A stretch of DNA of 64,000 nt, taken from positions 6,634,001 to 6,698,000 of the forward strand of contig NZ_JACCBA010000001.1 in assembly GCF_013409365.1 (NCBI RefSeq). The letters run 5' to 3'. The DNA comes from Actinomadura luteofluorescens (GTDB taxonomy: Bacteria > Actinomycetota > Actinomycetes > Streptosporangiales > Streptosporangiaceae). The translations under genes and the position numbers were made by a program. The notes below the pieces were generated by a model. That model ran no database searches, was not told where the DNA came from, and saw only the letters and a program-made list of their open reading frames with translations. Every line of letters starts with the position of its first letter. Within the stretch, counting starts at the first letter, position 1. Shown in pieces: positions 42,582 through 51,587 of the stretch.

Positions 42582-43748
42582 TCAGTTGAGGCGGACTTTG
42601 AGTCGAGCCACGCCTCGCAGGGTGAGGTTCCGGTGGTAGACGGGCTCGTCGGCGAGGCGGATGCCTGGGAACTCGGTCGCGAGCAGGCCGAGGACGACCT
42701 GTGCCTGGAGGACCGCCAGCGACTGACCGAGGCACGAGTGGGCGCCCCGGCCGAATCCCAGATGCGGGTTGGGGTGGCGGGCGAAGTCCAGCTCGTCGGG
42801 CTCGGCGAACTTGGCCGGGTCCCGGTTCGCGGCGGCGAGCAGCAGCGTCACCGCCTCGCCGGGCGCGATGACATGGCCGCCGATGCGCGTCTCCCGTACA
42901 CACGCCCGCGCGTCGGCCTGCACCGGCGTCACGTACCGGACCAGTTCCTCCACCGCGAGTGACAGGTCAGCCCGGGTGAAACGTGCCAAATTGTCAGGCG
43001 AGTTCAGCAGGACGACCAGGGCGTTGCTGAGCAGCCGCCCCGCCGATTCGAACCCGGCGTGCAGGACGGCCCGCAGGGTGTTCAGCAGCACCGGGCGCGC
43101 GATGCCGGAGCCGGGCGCCTTGGCCGCCACATGCGCCACCAGCCCGTCCGCCGGCGGGTCGTCCAGCCACCGGCCGGTGTATTCGGCCAGTTCAGAGCGG
43201 GCCTGCACGGCGGGTCCGCCGGTCTGCGGCCAGATCCCGGCGTCCATGCCGTCCACGATCGTCTGCGACACGGGCAGGAACCACGCGGCGTCGATGGGCG
43301 GCACCCCGAGCACCGCGGTGATGGTGTCCAGTGCGAGCGGCGCGGTGAGGTCGGACACGCAGTCGAACTCCCCGGCCGCGCGCAGCCGCTCGGCTCGGGC
43401 GCGGACCTGCGCGGCGATGCGCTCGCGCAGCATGCCCGGGTCGAGACCACGGACCGCGTCGACCATGAAGTGCCGGATGTCCGTGTGCTCGGGCGGGTCG
43501 AGCGACTGGATGCTCAGCAACGGCTCCGGTACGGCCTCGCCGATCCGGCGCCAGTCCGAGGCGAACGATTCCGTGTCGCGCAGCACCGCGGCGCAGTCGT
43601 CGTACCTGGTCACCACCCAGGAGTCGAGGAAGGCGCTGCGGTAGACGGGCGAACTCTCGCGCAGGCGGCCGAAGAGGGAGTAGGGATCCAGCAGCGCCGC
43701 GGGCTCCGCGAGTCCCGCGGCCGGGTCCGCGACCGGCGCCTCCGACAT
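42582..43748 (-). CDS. Cytochrome P450
   Basis: 388 residues from ATG 43748 with an AGGAGG site. The heme-binding loop is GFGRGAHSCLG with Cys339, the EXXR motif is EELVR (267-271), and the PERF-equivalent region precedes the heme. In the I-helix the usual A-G-x-E/D-T sequence is AGFESAG (231-237): the acidic residue is kept but the conserved Thr is Ser, which is still compatible with oxygen activation. Bacterial P450s of this length hydroxylate or oxidise small molecules with ferredoxin partners; none is encoded here. It is the first gene of the five-gene operon ending with the sulfotransferase. Confidence 0.92.
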   Translation of the reverse strand: MSEAPVADPAAGLAEPAALLDPYSLFGRLRESSPVYRSAFLDSWVVTRYDDCAAVLRDTESFASDWRRIGEAVPEPLLSIQSLDPPEHTDIRHFMVDAVRGLDPGMLRERIAAQVRARAERLRAAGEFDCVSDLTAPLALDTITAVLGVPPIDAAWFLPVSQTIVDGMDAGIWPQTGGPAVQARSELAEYTGRWLDDPPADGLVAHVAAKAPGSGIARPVLLNTLRAVLHAGFESAGRLLSNALVVLLNSPDNLARFTRADLSLAVEELVRYVTPVQADARACVRETRIGGHVIAPGEAVTLLLAAANRDPAKFAEPDELDFARHPNPHLGFGRGAHSCLGQSLAVLQAQVVLGLLATEFPGIRLADEPVYHRNLTLRGVARLKVRLN

Positions 43749-43875
43749 CCCGACCTCCTCGCACGGACGGCTACCGGCGAGCGGCCTCGGGGCCCGTTCG
43801 TCGCATCCCGTACGGGTCGCCGGGAGGACGACGGCGCTGTCGCTCAGGTGTCCGGAGATCGTCCGACACATGATC

Positions 43876-43890
43876 TTTACTGATGGTAAA
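43876..43890. promoter_or_regulatory. TTTAC-N5-GTAAA palindrome between P450 and MFS genes
   Basis: TTTAC (43876-43880) and GTAAA (43886-43890) are perfect complements in the 254-base divergent region between the P450 operon and the MFS gene. It is a plausible operator for a regulator controlling both transcripts. No regulator gene lies adjacent. Confidence 0.35.
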
Positions 43891-44002
43891 TGGACAGGGC
43901 GGAATTTCCGAGCGCCGGATCCGGCCACCGGACTTCCATATCCCCGCACCCTCCGATATGGCATGATCTCGAAGTTCCGCCTCGCCGCCGAGGAGGCCGC
44001 CC

Positions 44003-45265
44003 ATGAAGGTCCTGCTGACCAATCGTGGATTCCGCTTCCTGATCATCGGGCAGACCTTGTCGACCCTGGGCGACCGGGCGCTCATCATCGCCTTCGGCAT
44101 CTGGGTCAAAGAGCTGACCGGCAGCAATGCGGCGGCGGGCGGCGCTTTCTTCTTCGTCGCCCTGCCGTTCCTGTTCGCCCCGTTCGCGGGGGTCCTCATC
44201 GACAGGTTCCCGCGGCGCCAGATCTTCATCGTGACCAACCTGGCGATGGCGGGCGTCATGCCGCTCAGCCTGCTGGTGCGCGGCGAGGGCCAGGTCTGGC
44301 TGCTGTACGCGATCATCCTCTGCTACGGCGTCGCCGGTGTGATCATCACCGCCACCCAGGCCGCCCTCGTCACGGCGATCGTGGACGAGGACGCGCTCCC
44401 CGACGCCAACGGCCTGCTCCAGACCTCCGCCGACGGAGTGAAGCTTCTGGCTCCCCTCTTCGGCGCGGCCCTGTTCACAGTGGCGGGCGGCCACGTAGTG
44501 GCTCTGCTGGACGCGGCGACCTTCCTGGCCGCCGCGGCATGCGTGTGGCTCATCCAGGCGCCCGGTGACCAGCGTCATGTCACCGGTGCGCTGAAGCTGC
44601 GCGAAGAAGTGCTGTCGGGCCTGCGCCACATCTACCGGTCCCCGTCCCTGCGCACGCTGGTGGGCGCGTTGGGCCTGGCCATGCTGGTGACGGGCTTCTC
44701 CCAGACCCTCATCTTCTCCATCGTCGATGACGGGCTTCACCGCGCTCCCGCGTTCGTCGGCGTGCTGAGCAGCGTGCAGGGCGCGGGCGCGGTCTGCGCC
44801 GGCCTGGCGGCGGGCGCCGCCATCCGCCGCGTAGGCGACCTGCGCACGGTGATGCTGGGCATTGCCCTGGTGACGATGGCGTCCTTGGTCTATCTGGCGC
44901 CCGCCATCCCCCCGGTGGCCGTGGGGGCGTTCCTCTTCGGCTTCGGCATGTGCTGGACGACCGTCGGCCTGGTCATGGCGGTGCAGCGACGAACCCCCGA
45001 CGCCCTGCGCGGCCGAGCACTGACCGCGGCGATGGGCGTCATCAGCACTCCCCAGACCGCCTCCATCGCCCTCGGCGCAGCACTGTCCCTGGTGGTCGAC
45101 TACCGAATCCTGCTGACCCTCATGGCCGCAGTCACCGCCGTGTGCGCCATCTGGCTACAACGCGTAAAGACCGAACCCCAGCCCCAACAACCCCCGCAAA
45201 AGGACCTAGACCCGCCAGAACCCGAATCACCGGCTCAGTCCCCAGAGACCAAGACCGCGCCTTGA
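44003..45265 (+). CDS. Major facilitator superfamily transporter
   Basis: 420 residues with AGGAGG six bases before ATG 44003. About twelve hydrophobic helices are visible, beginning GFRFLIIGQTLSTLGDRALI, with the loop AGVLIDRFPRRQIFIVTN between helices 2 and 3 (MFS signature) and GVLSSVQGAGAVCAGLAAGA at the start of the second half. The C-terminal 40 residues are a Pro/Gln-rich tail. The sequence type is that of MFS exporters of the MDR group. Because it is divergent from a tailoring-type operon, export of the modified compound is the best inference. Confidence 0.9.
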   Translation: MKVLLTNRGFRFLIIGQTLSTLGDRALIIAFGIWVKELTGSNAAAGGAFFFVALPFLFAPFAGVLIDRFPRRQIFIVTNLAMAGVMPLSLLVRGEGQVWLLYAIILCYGVAGVIITATQAALVTAIVDEDALPDANGLLQTSADGVKLLAPLFGAALFTVAGGHVVALLDAATFLAAAACVWLIQAPGDQRHVTGALKLREEVLSGLRHIYRSPSLRTLVGALGLAMLVTGFSQTLIFSIVDDGLHRAPAFVGVLSSVQGAGAVCAGLAAGAAIRRVGDLRTVMLGIALVTMASLVYLAPAIPPVAVGAFLFGFGMCWTTVGLVMAVQRRTPDALRGRALTAAMGVISTPQTASIALGAALSLVVDYRILLTLMAAVTAVCAIWLQRVKTEPQPQQPPQKDLDPPEPESPAQSPETKTAP

Positions 45266-45444
45266 TCGGCGTGAACGGGACGACGCTCGGTAGACCCTGC
45301 CCAGCCGAACCAAAAACCCCCCGTCGACGTCGAACCTGGGAGCCGCCCGATCCGGGCGGCGATGTCTTGGACGCGGGTCGGCCAAGGCCGATGCCGCATG
45401 ATCTACGCCGTTCCGCTGTGTCCGCGCCCTCGCCCTTCGCCTAG

Positions 45445-45858
45445 TGCGGGGAGGGCCCGGGCTGGCGCTACGGGCGGGTGCTCGGTGAGTTGCTGGTGCT
45501 CGGCATCAAGGTCGCGGCCTTCACCGTCTGGGAGATCCTCAACCGGTCCGGAACCTGGTACGGACCTTGAGGACGCCGACTGCAGGGCACCGTTCCTGAT
45601 CCGTGACCGGGACGGCAAGTTCCCTCAGTTATGCGACACCGTCCTGGCCGACGCCGGCAACCATCACCGGAGTGCGGATGCCGAGGGTGAACGCGGTGAT
45701 GGAACGGTGGGTGCCGACCTGCGCCGCGAACTCCGCGACCGCGCGCTGATCTGGAACGAGGGTCACTTGCTCCACGCCCTCCGCGAGTTCGAGATCTTCT
45801 AAAGCGAGCATCGGCCTCATCGGGGCATCGCTGACGCACTTCTGTTGAAGCCGCGGCA
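45445..45858 (+). pseudogene. Decayed DDE integrase-type transposase fragment
   Basis: Homologous pieces lie in alternating frames. PGWRYGRVLGELLVLGIKVA and FTVWEILNRSGTW (N-terminal part) are followed after an internal deletion by FLIRDRDGKFPQLCDTVLAD (DDE motif region). TGVRMPRVNAVMERWV and RDRALIWNEGHLLHALREFE come next, with SEHRPHRGIADALLLKP at the end. The order and wording match actinobacterial integrase-core transposases whose catalytic domain begins FLIRDRDxKF. The several frameshifts and the missing middle section make it non-functional. It marks the left boundary of the mobile accessory zone. Confidence 0.75.
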
Positions 45859-46015
45859 TGCCGTATCGGTTGTTGCCGGGCGCCCAGCAATCCGACCTCG
45901 GCGAGGCTCATTCCGGGCTTTTCTCAAGGTCATGAAGGCCACGACGACCGTACCCTGGCCTTGTGATGTGACGACCTGGCATTCATGGGTCGTGAAGAAT
46001 GGCCGCGACCGGTCG

Positions 46016-46273
46016 TCAACGTCCGTGACGGCGGGATGTGGATGTGCTGTTTCGCTGGGTGAGAACGTAACGCACCATGTCCTTGGTGATGTCGTTCCGT
46101 CGTCGGACGCGGCGAATCGCGGCGTGTACCTCCTCGGGTGTGAACCTTGGATGCTCCGCGGCGACTTCGAGGATGTACTGGATCATTGCATCGCTGAGGT
46201 CGGGATCAGGTTCCGGGGTGCCGCGCTCAAGGGGCCGCCGGATGCGCCGCCCCGATTTGTCGAAGTAGACCAT
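46016..46273 (-). CDS. Small hypothetical protein
   Basis: 85 residues from ATG 46273, with GGAG eight bases upstream; an in-frame ATG at 46333 is an alternative. The sequence has a charged N-terminus, then a helical stretch LSDAMIQYILEVAAEHPRFT and PEEVHAAIRRVRRRNDITKD, which reads like a small DNA-binding or protein-binding helical bundle. No family is recognised. It lies between a transposase remnant and the response-regulator-like gene, in the accessory zone, and could belong to either a mobile element or a defence locus. Confidence 0.45.
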   Translation of the reverse strand: MVYFDKSGRRIRRPLERGTPEPDPDLSDAMIQYILEVAAEHPRFTPEEVHAAIRRVRRRNDITKDMVRYVLTQRNSTSTSRRHGR

Positions 46274-46438
46274 GCGGATCTCCAAGCGCCGGGATGAACT
46301 CGACGCTAGAAATGCGAGGTACCGCCGGTCCATGACGGATTGTGCGGAACCATGACCGTCGAATGGCGGGTTCCTGCCCGGTCTTGAGCCGTCGGCCGCC
46401 GTCCCGGCTGGGAGCCTTCGGCCACAAGGGAGGTGTGG

Positions 46439-47050
46439 GTGACCGTTCACGTCGCGGTCATGGACCCCGTACCGATGTTCCGGCATGGCGTCGTCGCGGC
46501 GTTGTCGCGCTTGGGCCACCTCGTCGAGGAGCCCGCTGACGCGGTCGCGTGGGCGCACGCGCGGCCGGGCGGGATGGTGCTGCTGACCATGCGCGCCGCC
46601 GAGGATCTCGACCAGGTGATCGCGCTGTGCGGAGTACGGCCGCGTCCACTCGTTGTCGCATTGCCCTCGGGTGAAGTCTCGTCGCTCGGAGTGCGGGCGT
46701 TGCGGGCCGGCGCCCGGTCGGTGGTGGCACACACGGCGGCAGTCCCGGTTTTGCAGAGGGCGGTGGCCGCGACGCTCGACGGCGAGACGGTCATGCCGGC
46801 TGACGTGGCCGCCCTCCTGGTGGCGGGCCGGGGCGGGCGGCCACCGCGTCGCTCGGCTCCCTCTCCGCAACAGACCGCCTGGTTGCGGCGGCTGTCCGAG
46901 GGGTGGACGGTAGCCGGCCTGGCAGCGGATGTCGGCTACTCCGAGCGGGCCATGTACCGGCTGCTCAAGGCGCTCTACCAGCAGATCGGCGCCCGCAGCC
47001 GGCTTGAGGCGATCATGCTGGCACGAGAGGAGGGTTGGCTCCAGAGTTAA
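46439..47050 (+). CDS. LuxR-type response-regulator-like protein with degenerate receiver
   Basis: 203 residues from GTG 46439 with AGGGAGG upstream. The N-terminus resembles a receiver domain (HVAVMDPVPMFRHGVVAALS, alternating strands and helices up to PRPLVVALPSGEVSSLGVRA), but the conserved phospho-acceptor Asp is missing at the expected position (GGMVLLTMRAAED). A C-terminal HTH follows: LSEGWTVAGLAADVGYSERA and MYRLLKALYQQIGARSRLEA. It may therefore respond to a ligand or protein partner and not to phosphorylation. It converges with the kinase-STAND gene, the two stop codons sharing a TTAA at 47047-47050. Confidence 0.7.
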   Translation: MTVHVAVMDPVPMFRHGVVAALSRLGHLVEEPADAVAWAHARPGGMVLLTMRAAEDLDQVIALCGVRPRPLVVALPSGEVSSLGVRALRAGARSVVAHTAAVPVLQRAVAATLDGETVMPADVAALLVAGRGGRPPRRSAPSPQQTAWLRRLSEGWTVAGLAADVGYSERAMYRLLKALYQQIGARSRLEAIMLAREEGWLQS

Positions 47051-50000
47051 CCGGCGCGTCCCGGACGGATGCGTGCCAGCGCGCTGAGTACGGGCTCCAG
47101 GGCGGGGTCGCCGTTCGCCAAGGTCTCCACCATGAACCTCAGACGGTCGTCGAGCCCCGGCGTCGTCACGGTCGCCGACCTGGCTGCCGGTTCGGCGGTC
47201 TGCGCGCTTGTCGGCTCGGCCGGTTTCGGCCGTGCGCGGCTGAACGCCTCCACTGCCGTCGCCGGTTCCGCGTCGCTGAGAAGGACGGAGTAGCACCGGG
47301 CGATGCCGGTGAAGTCCCAGGCGGCGAGATCGTTCTCGTCCGCCCCGGTACGTCTGCTCGTCTCGGCGCGGAGCTGCTGGAAAAGGTCCCTCGCGGTGGC
47401 CGGGAAGTTAAGGCGGTGCGCGATGATGCCGCGCAGCGCCAGCTCGACGGTGTCCCGTCCGGCCACCCGGTACCGGGCCGACTCCTCGATCGCCGTGCGG
47501 GCCGCCAGAAAGTCGTCCAGGTGCACGTGGGTCAAGGCCAGCGTGGTGAGCGCCCGCCGCAGGTTGATCGGATCCCGGTACTCGCGCGCGACGTTGACGG
47601 CTCCTTGCGCCGCCGTCTGTGCATCGCCGTACAGGTCGCGGTAGAGGTGGAGGTTGGCGGTCGAGTCGAGCAAGTCAGCCCGGGCCGAGGGATCGGGTCG
47701 CTCTTGGACGAGTTCCTTGCAGTCGGCCAGCATCCTCAGTGCGTCCGGGATCTGGTCCAGCTCGGCGTACCACCGCACGAGGCGCAGCGCGGCGCCCGAC
47801 GCGAGCGCGGAGTCGGTTCCGCGCGCGGCGCCGAAGGCGGCGAGAGCGTCCTCGGCGGCAAGCTGATACTCGCCGTGCCGCTGCCGGCAGTCGGCCAGCC
47901 CGAGCAGCGCGGCGGCGCGGTCGCCGTCGTCGCCGTCCTCGCCGGACAACCCCAGCGCCCACCTGTAGCGCTCCTCGGCATTCACAAGGTTGTCGTGTTC
48001 CCAGTACATGGAGCCCATGCCTATGTGGACGCGGCGAATCGCCTCGCGGTCCTGGTGCCGTTGGGCGATGGCGAGCGCGGCATCGTAGGCGTCCTCCGCC
48101 GAGGAGAGCTCGCCGCTGAATGAGTAGATATCCCCGAGAGCCGCAAGGTTGATCATCTCGCCCGCCCAGTCGTCCTCAAGCCGACCGCGCACGGCCTCCC
48201 GTTGGGTGCGCAGCTCGGCGCCGCTGCCCCAGACCTGCACCAGCTTGTCCATCGAATCGATGAGGCCGTGCGCCACCCCGTACATTCTGGCCCGAAGCCA
48301 GAGGTCGACGCGTGCGAAGTGCATATCCAGGTCGGCGATGCTCCGCACGTCTTCGACGTCCTTCTGCATGGCCGCCAACGCCTTGGCCGCTCGGATCCCC
48401 AGCTCGGCCAGGGCCGACAGCTCGCCGGCGCCCTGACCGTCCTGCGCCAGGCGCCCGAGGACGGCCTCGATCTCGTTCTTCCGCAGATACACGCGGCGGT
48501 CCCCGCGCTTCAGGACGAGGCGGGCCGCAACGAGCGCGCGCAGAGCTGGCCCTATCCGCGCGCCGGACATGTCCGGCTCCAGGACGCTGATGACGGTGTC
48601 GGTGTCGACCGGGACGCCGAGCGCCGCGACGGCCTCCGCGACCCGTTGCTGGTCGTCGGGCAGGCAGTCGACGAACATGCGCGCCAGGCGCTGGTGCATC
48701 TCGCCCAGCTCAACGGTGGACAGCCACGATGCGACCTCGTGAGCCGGTAGCGCGGGCGGCTCGCTGCTGAGGCACGCGTGCAGGAGTTCGGCGAGCCGGG
48801 GGTTCCCCTCCAGGCGGCCATGAACGCTCCGTAGCACGTCCTCTTCCAGACCTGTAAGGCCGTACCTTCCGTCGGGATCGAGCTTGGCGAAGTATTCGGC
48901 CAGGGACGGCGGCTCCAGCCCTTCGAGACTGATCCGGCACGCTGAATCCGTCCATGTCACACCCGTCGTCGCCACGGGCGGGTGCTGCGTCACGAAAACG
49001 ACCTTGGCGAGCGACGGTCGTCGGCCCTGCACGGCGTCCAACGCCAGATCGAGCTGCGGGTCGCGCAGATGCCCCTCTTTGAGGAGGTTCTCGGCTGCGT
49101 CCAGCACGATCACCGGTCGGACGCCGCCGTCTCGCTTCAAACTATCCAGAGCCATCACCAGGCGTGCCGACGCGGACGGGCCAGCCACCTGGCTCGAACC
49201 GCGCGGCTCGATGTCCTTGAGCAGGGTCGGCACACCGATCTCCCCGTAGTGTGCGGCGTCGTGCCAGTGCACCGCCGAGGACTCGTCGTCCGGATCGCCC
49301 CGGCCCAGGTCGGCGAGGACCTTGCGGACCAACGCGGTCTTACCGATCCCGGGCGGGCCGCTGACCACGATCACGGATGTGACTTGGTCCTCCAGCGCCA
49401 CGCGAAGACGACTGCTCAAATCGATCCGGTCGACGAAGTCCGACCCGCTCCTCGCCTGCTGGGCGGCCATGCGGCCGCTCTCAACGACGCCCCCGGCGTC
49501 GAAGAGCATGACCTCGCCCGCCTCCGAATCGATCGGGCCGAGCAGCAATCGGGTGAGTCGGCCTGCCAGCCGCGAGCACCATCGGCGGGCGTCCTTGGTG
49601 CCGGACGTGTAGGCACTGTGCAGCATCGCCTGCGCGAGGAGGGACACCTTCAGTTGCAAGTGCCAGTCCGACTCCCAGTTCTCCCGGACGACAAACCGCA
49701 GCGCCGGCTCGCGGAGCGCGTCTATGATCCTTCGCACCTCGCCAAGCATGCGGTCGTCGAGGCCGCCGTCGCGGCGGTTGCGCTCCAGATAGGTGAGATA
49801 CGCCTCCTGGCTGCGGTCAGACGACGCCCCGATGCCGGGGGAGCAGAGTGAGAGCAACAGGGTGGCGAGATCCCGGCTTAGCGGTCCCCGCGGATCGTAG
49901 GCCTCCAGGTCGATCAGCCGGAAACCGTCCGGATGGACGTTCTTGTCGTACTCCGGCACGAGGATGTTGTCCCCGTGCAGATCACCATGCGTTCTTCCCA

Positions 50001-50694
50001 CCAGATAGTGGATCTCCGCCTGGGCTCTGGGCAGGTCTTCGTCGAAGAGCCTCCATGGGTTCGGCAGCGGCGCGTCTTCGCCCCGCAGTTGCAGGAAGGC
50101 GGGCGCGAGCAGGCGGTGCCTTTCTGCCCACTCGCGTAGCCAGCCGCCCGGTCTGAAGCTCTCGCCGAGTTCGCAGCGCAGCAGCTCCGCTACCGTGGAC
50201 TGCTCGGTGTCGTATTCCTCAGCGGCCCATTTCTCAAGAATCTCCGTCCACACCGTTTCGCAGGCTTGGGCGACCTGATCGGGTTTCACCTTCCCCAACG
50301 GGATTCCGTCGACCATCGACTGGCCGACCACGACGTCGTTTCCATCACATTTAACGGTCGGAAAGGCGATCTGGGCGAGGTGACGCTCGCCGAACTCCAG
50401 AGGCGATTCGTCCAGCGCCTGCTGGTGCAGCTGGCTTTGGCGTTTCTGGCCTGCCGACTTTCCCGGGCAGAATTTGATCACGCACCGGCGAGGTCGAGGC
50501 CTCGGACCGAGACTGGCGAGTATCGCCTTGGCCAGCCGGGCGCCGGAGTGGCCGCGCTCGATGGCCCTGACACTGCCGGCACGGATCCCGACATTCCCGT
50601 GCTGCAACCCCTCGATGATCGCCGTCGCGATCGCCGAGTCGTCGAACACCCGGGTCAGCTCCTGGTGGGCGGTGAGCTCCTGATCGGCGGTCAT
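47047..50694 (-). CDS. Kinase-like domain fused to STAND NTPase and TPR-like repeats
   Basis: 1,215 residues from ATG 50694, which overlaps the stop of the S-4TM gene (ATGA). Residues 60-290 are an aminoglycoside-phosphotransferase-like kinase: Lys74 in CVIKFCPGK, catalytic loop HGDLHGDN (236-243) and the DFG-equivalent RLIDLEAYD (259-267). A STAND-type ATPase follows with Walker A GPPGIGKT (446-453) and Walker B PVIVLDAAEN (527-536). From about 790 onward helical repeats of TPR type are visible, for example NLAALGDIYSFSGELSSAED. The combination of kinase, NTPase and TPR in one chain is rare, and resembles an immune sensor whose output might be phosphorylation. The adjacent S-4TM protein is the candidate effector. 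Confidence 0.8.
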   Translation of the reverse strand: MTADQELTAHQELTRVFDDSAIATAIIEGLQHGNVGIRAGSVRAIERGHSGARLAKAILASLGPRPRPRRCVIKFCPGKSAGQKRQSQLHQQALDESPLEFGERHLAQIAFPTVKCDGNDVVVGQSMVDGIPLGKVKPDQVAQACETVWTEILEKWAAEEYDTEQSTVAELLRCELGESFRPGGWLREWAERHRLLAPAFLQLRGEDAPLPNPWRLFDEDLPRAQAEIHYLVGRTHGDLHGDNILVPEYDKNVHPDGFRLIDLEAYDPRGPLSRDLATLLLSLCSPGIGASSDRSQEAYLTYLERNRRDGGLDDRMLGEVRRIIDALREPALRFVVRENWESDWHLQLKVSLLAQAMLHSAYTSGTKDARRWCSRLAGRLTRLLLGPIDSEAGEVMLFDAGGVVESGRMAAQQARSGSDFVDRIDLSSRLRVALEDQVTSVIVVSGPPGIGKTALVRKVLADLGRGDPDDESSAVHWHDAAHYGEIGVPTLLKDIEPRGSSQVAGPSASARLVMALDSLKRDGGVRPVIVLDAAENLLKEGHLRDPQLDLALDAVQGRRPSLAKVVFVTQHPPVATTGVTWTDSACRISLEGLEPPSLAEYFAKLDPDGRYGLTGLEEDVLRSVHGRLEGNPRLAELLHACLSSEPPALPAHEVASWLSTVELGEMHQRLARMFVDCLPDDQQRVAEAVAALGVPVDTDTVISVLEPDMSGARIGPALRALVAARLVLKRGDRRVYLRKNEIEAVLGRLAQDGQGAGELSALAELGIRAAKALAAMQKDVEDVRSIADLDMHFARVDLWLRARMYGVAHGLIDSMDKLVQVWGSGAELRTQREAVRGRLEDDWAGEMINLAALGDIYSFSGELSSAEDAYDAALAIAQRHQDREAIRRVHIGMGSMYWEHDNLVNAEERYRWALGLSGEDGDDGDRAAALLGLADCRQRHGEYQLAAEDALAAFGAARGTDSALASGAALRLVRWYAELDQIPDALRMLADCKELVQERPDPSARADLLDSTANLHLYRDLYGDAQTAAQGAVNVAREYRDPINLRRALTTLALTHVHLDDFLAARTAIEESARYRVAGRDTVELALRGIIAHRLNFPATARDLFQQLRAETSRRTGADENDLAAWDFTGIARCYSVLLSDAEPATAVEAFSRARPKPAEPTSAQTAEPAARSATVTTPGLDDRLRFMVETLANGDPALEPVLSALARIRPGRAG

Positions 50695-51587
50695 GACCGG
50701 GGAAACCGTCCTTCGACCAGCTGCATCCTGACCTGGAAATCGGCCTTGTCCCGGTCGTGGTGACGCTGGAAGAACCACGTCGGCAGGCGCGGCTGGAGCC
50801 GTCGCATATGAAAGAGCGTGTCCTGCACCTGCCGGGTGAAAAGCGCCAGCGTCGCGGGCGTGGCGAGCACCGGTGACGACGGGTCTTCAACGGCCGCACG
50901 CACCAACCCCAGCACGCGTAGCCGCTCCCGGGTGCTCGCCATCTGCGCCCGGTACATTTCCAGGCACAGGACCAGCAGGCCGAGCGAGGGCACGAACCAT
51001 CCGGCGACCAATCTACTCACCGTTGCGCCAATGGCGAGCGTGAACAGCACGCCCGCGACGGACCACAGAACCAGAATTCCGAGCATCATTTGGGAGAAGC
51101 GGAGCCGGATGCGCGAGCCCCAGGCCAGGTTCTGCTCCAGGCAGAAGAGCACATCGTAGGGTGGCGCCGCGTTTGCCACGAGGTAATAGCCTCGCAGCCG
51201 GTTCTCGTCGCCGCGGAAACGCCGGCTGAGTTGGCTGACTTCGTCCTCGCCAACGCGATCCCCGACCGCGATGCGATTCCACGGCAGCCCGAGCAGGTCG
51301 GCGTCGAACATCTCCTGGAGCGTCGCGGCGGTCCGCAGATATCGCTCGGCCCAGGGCGCCATCACTCCTTTGTAAAGCGCCACCCAGAACGCGCCGATGA
51401 GGACGACCGCCGGGCCGTACTGTGAACCCGGCCCGATCAACAGGCCTGCGAGGGCCAAAACGATCGAGACGGTGAAACTCAAGGCCTGCGCGCGCTGGTT
51501 GTAAAGGTGAGTCACGGCGACGGCCTTGAGCAGGCGGATAGCCTCGACGCTGTCCTGCCGGTCGATGATGGGGTGGATACTCGTCAC
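50691..51587 (-). CDS. S-4TM-like predicted pore-forming membrane protein
   Basis: 298 residues from GTG 51587 (GGGAGGGG upstream; an in-frame GTG at 51599 is possible). Two transmembrane helices, ALSFTVSIVLALAGLLIG and PAVVLIGAFWVALYKGVM, are followed by a soluble helical part containing LQEMFDADLLGLPWNRIAVG and YDVLFCLEQNLAWGSRIRLR, and then two more helices, LGILVLWSVAGVLFTLAI and FVPSLGLLVLCLEMYRAQ. The 2+2 helix layout and LGLPWN plus Q-x-N-L-x-W blocks fit the S-4TM family, which comparative genomics predicts to be pore-forming effectors in conflict systems. Overlap with the kinase-STAND gene (ATGA) points to a sensor-effector pair. Confidence 0.75.
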   Translation of the reverse strand: MTSIHPIIDRQDSVEAIRLLKAVAVTHLYNQRAQALSFTVSIVLALAGLLIGPGSQYGPAVVLIGAFWVALYKGVMAPWAERYLRTAATLQEMFDADLLGLPWNRIAVGDRVGEDEVSQLSRRFRGDENRLRGYYLVANAAPPYDVLFCLEQNLAWGSRIRLRFSQMMLGILVLWSVAGVLFTLAIGATVSRLVAGWFVPSLGLLVLCLEMYRAQMASTRERLRVLGLVRAAVEDPSSPVLATPATLALFTRQVQDTLFHMRRLQPRLPTWFFQRHHDRDKADFQVRMQLVEGRFPRS

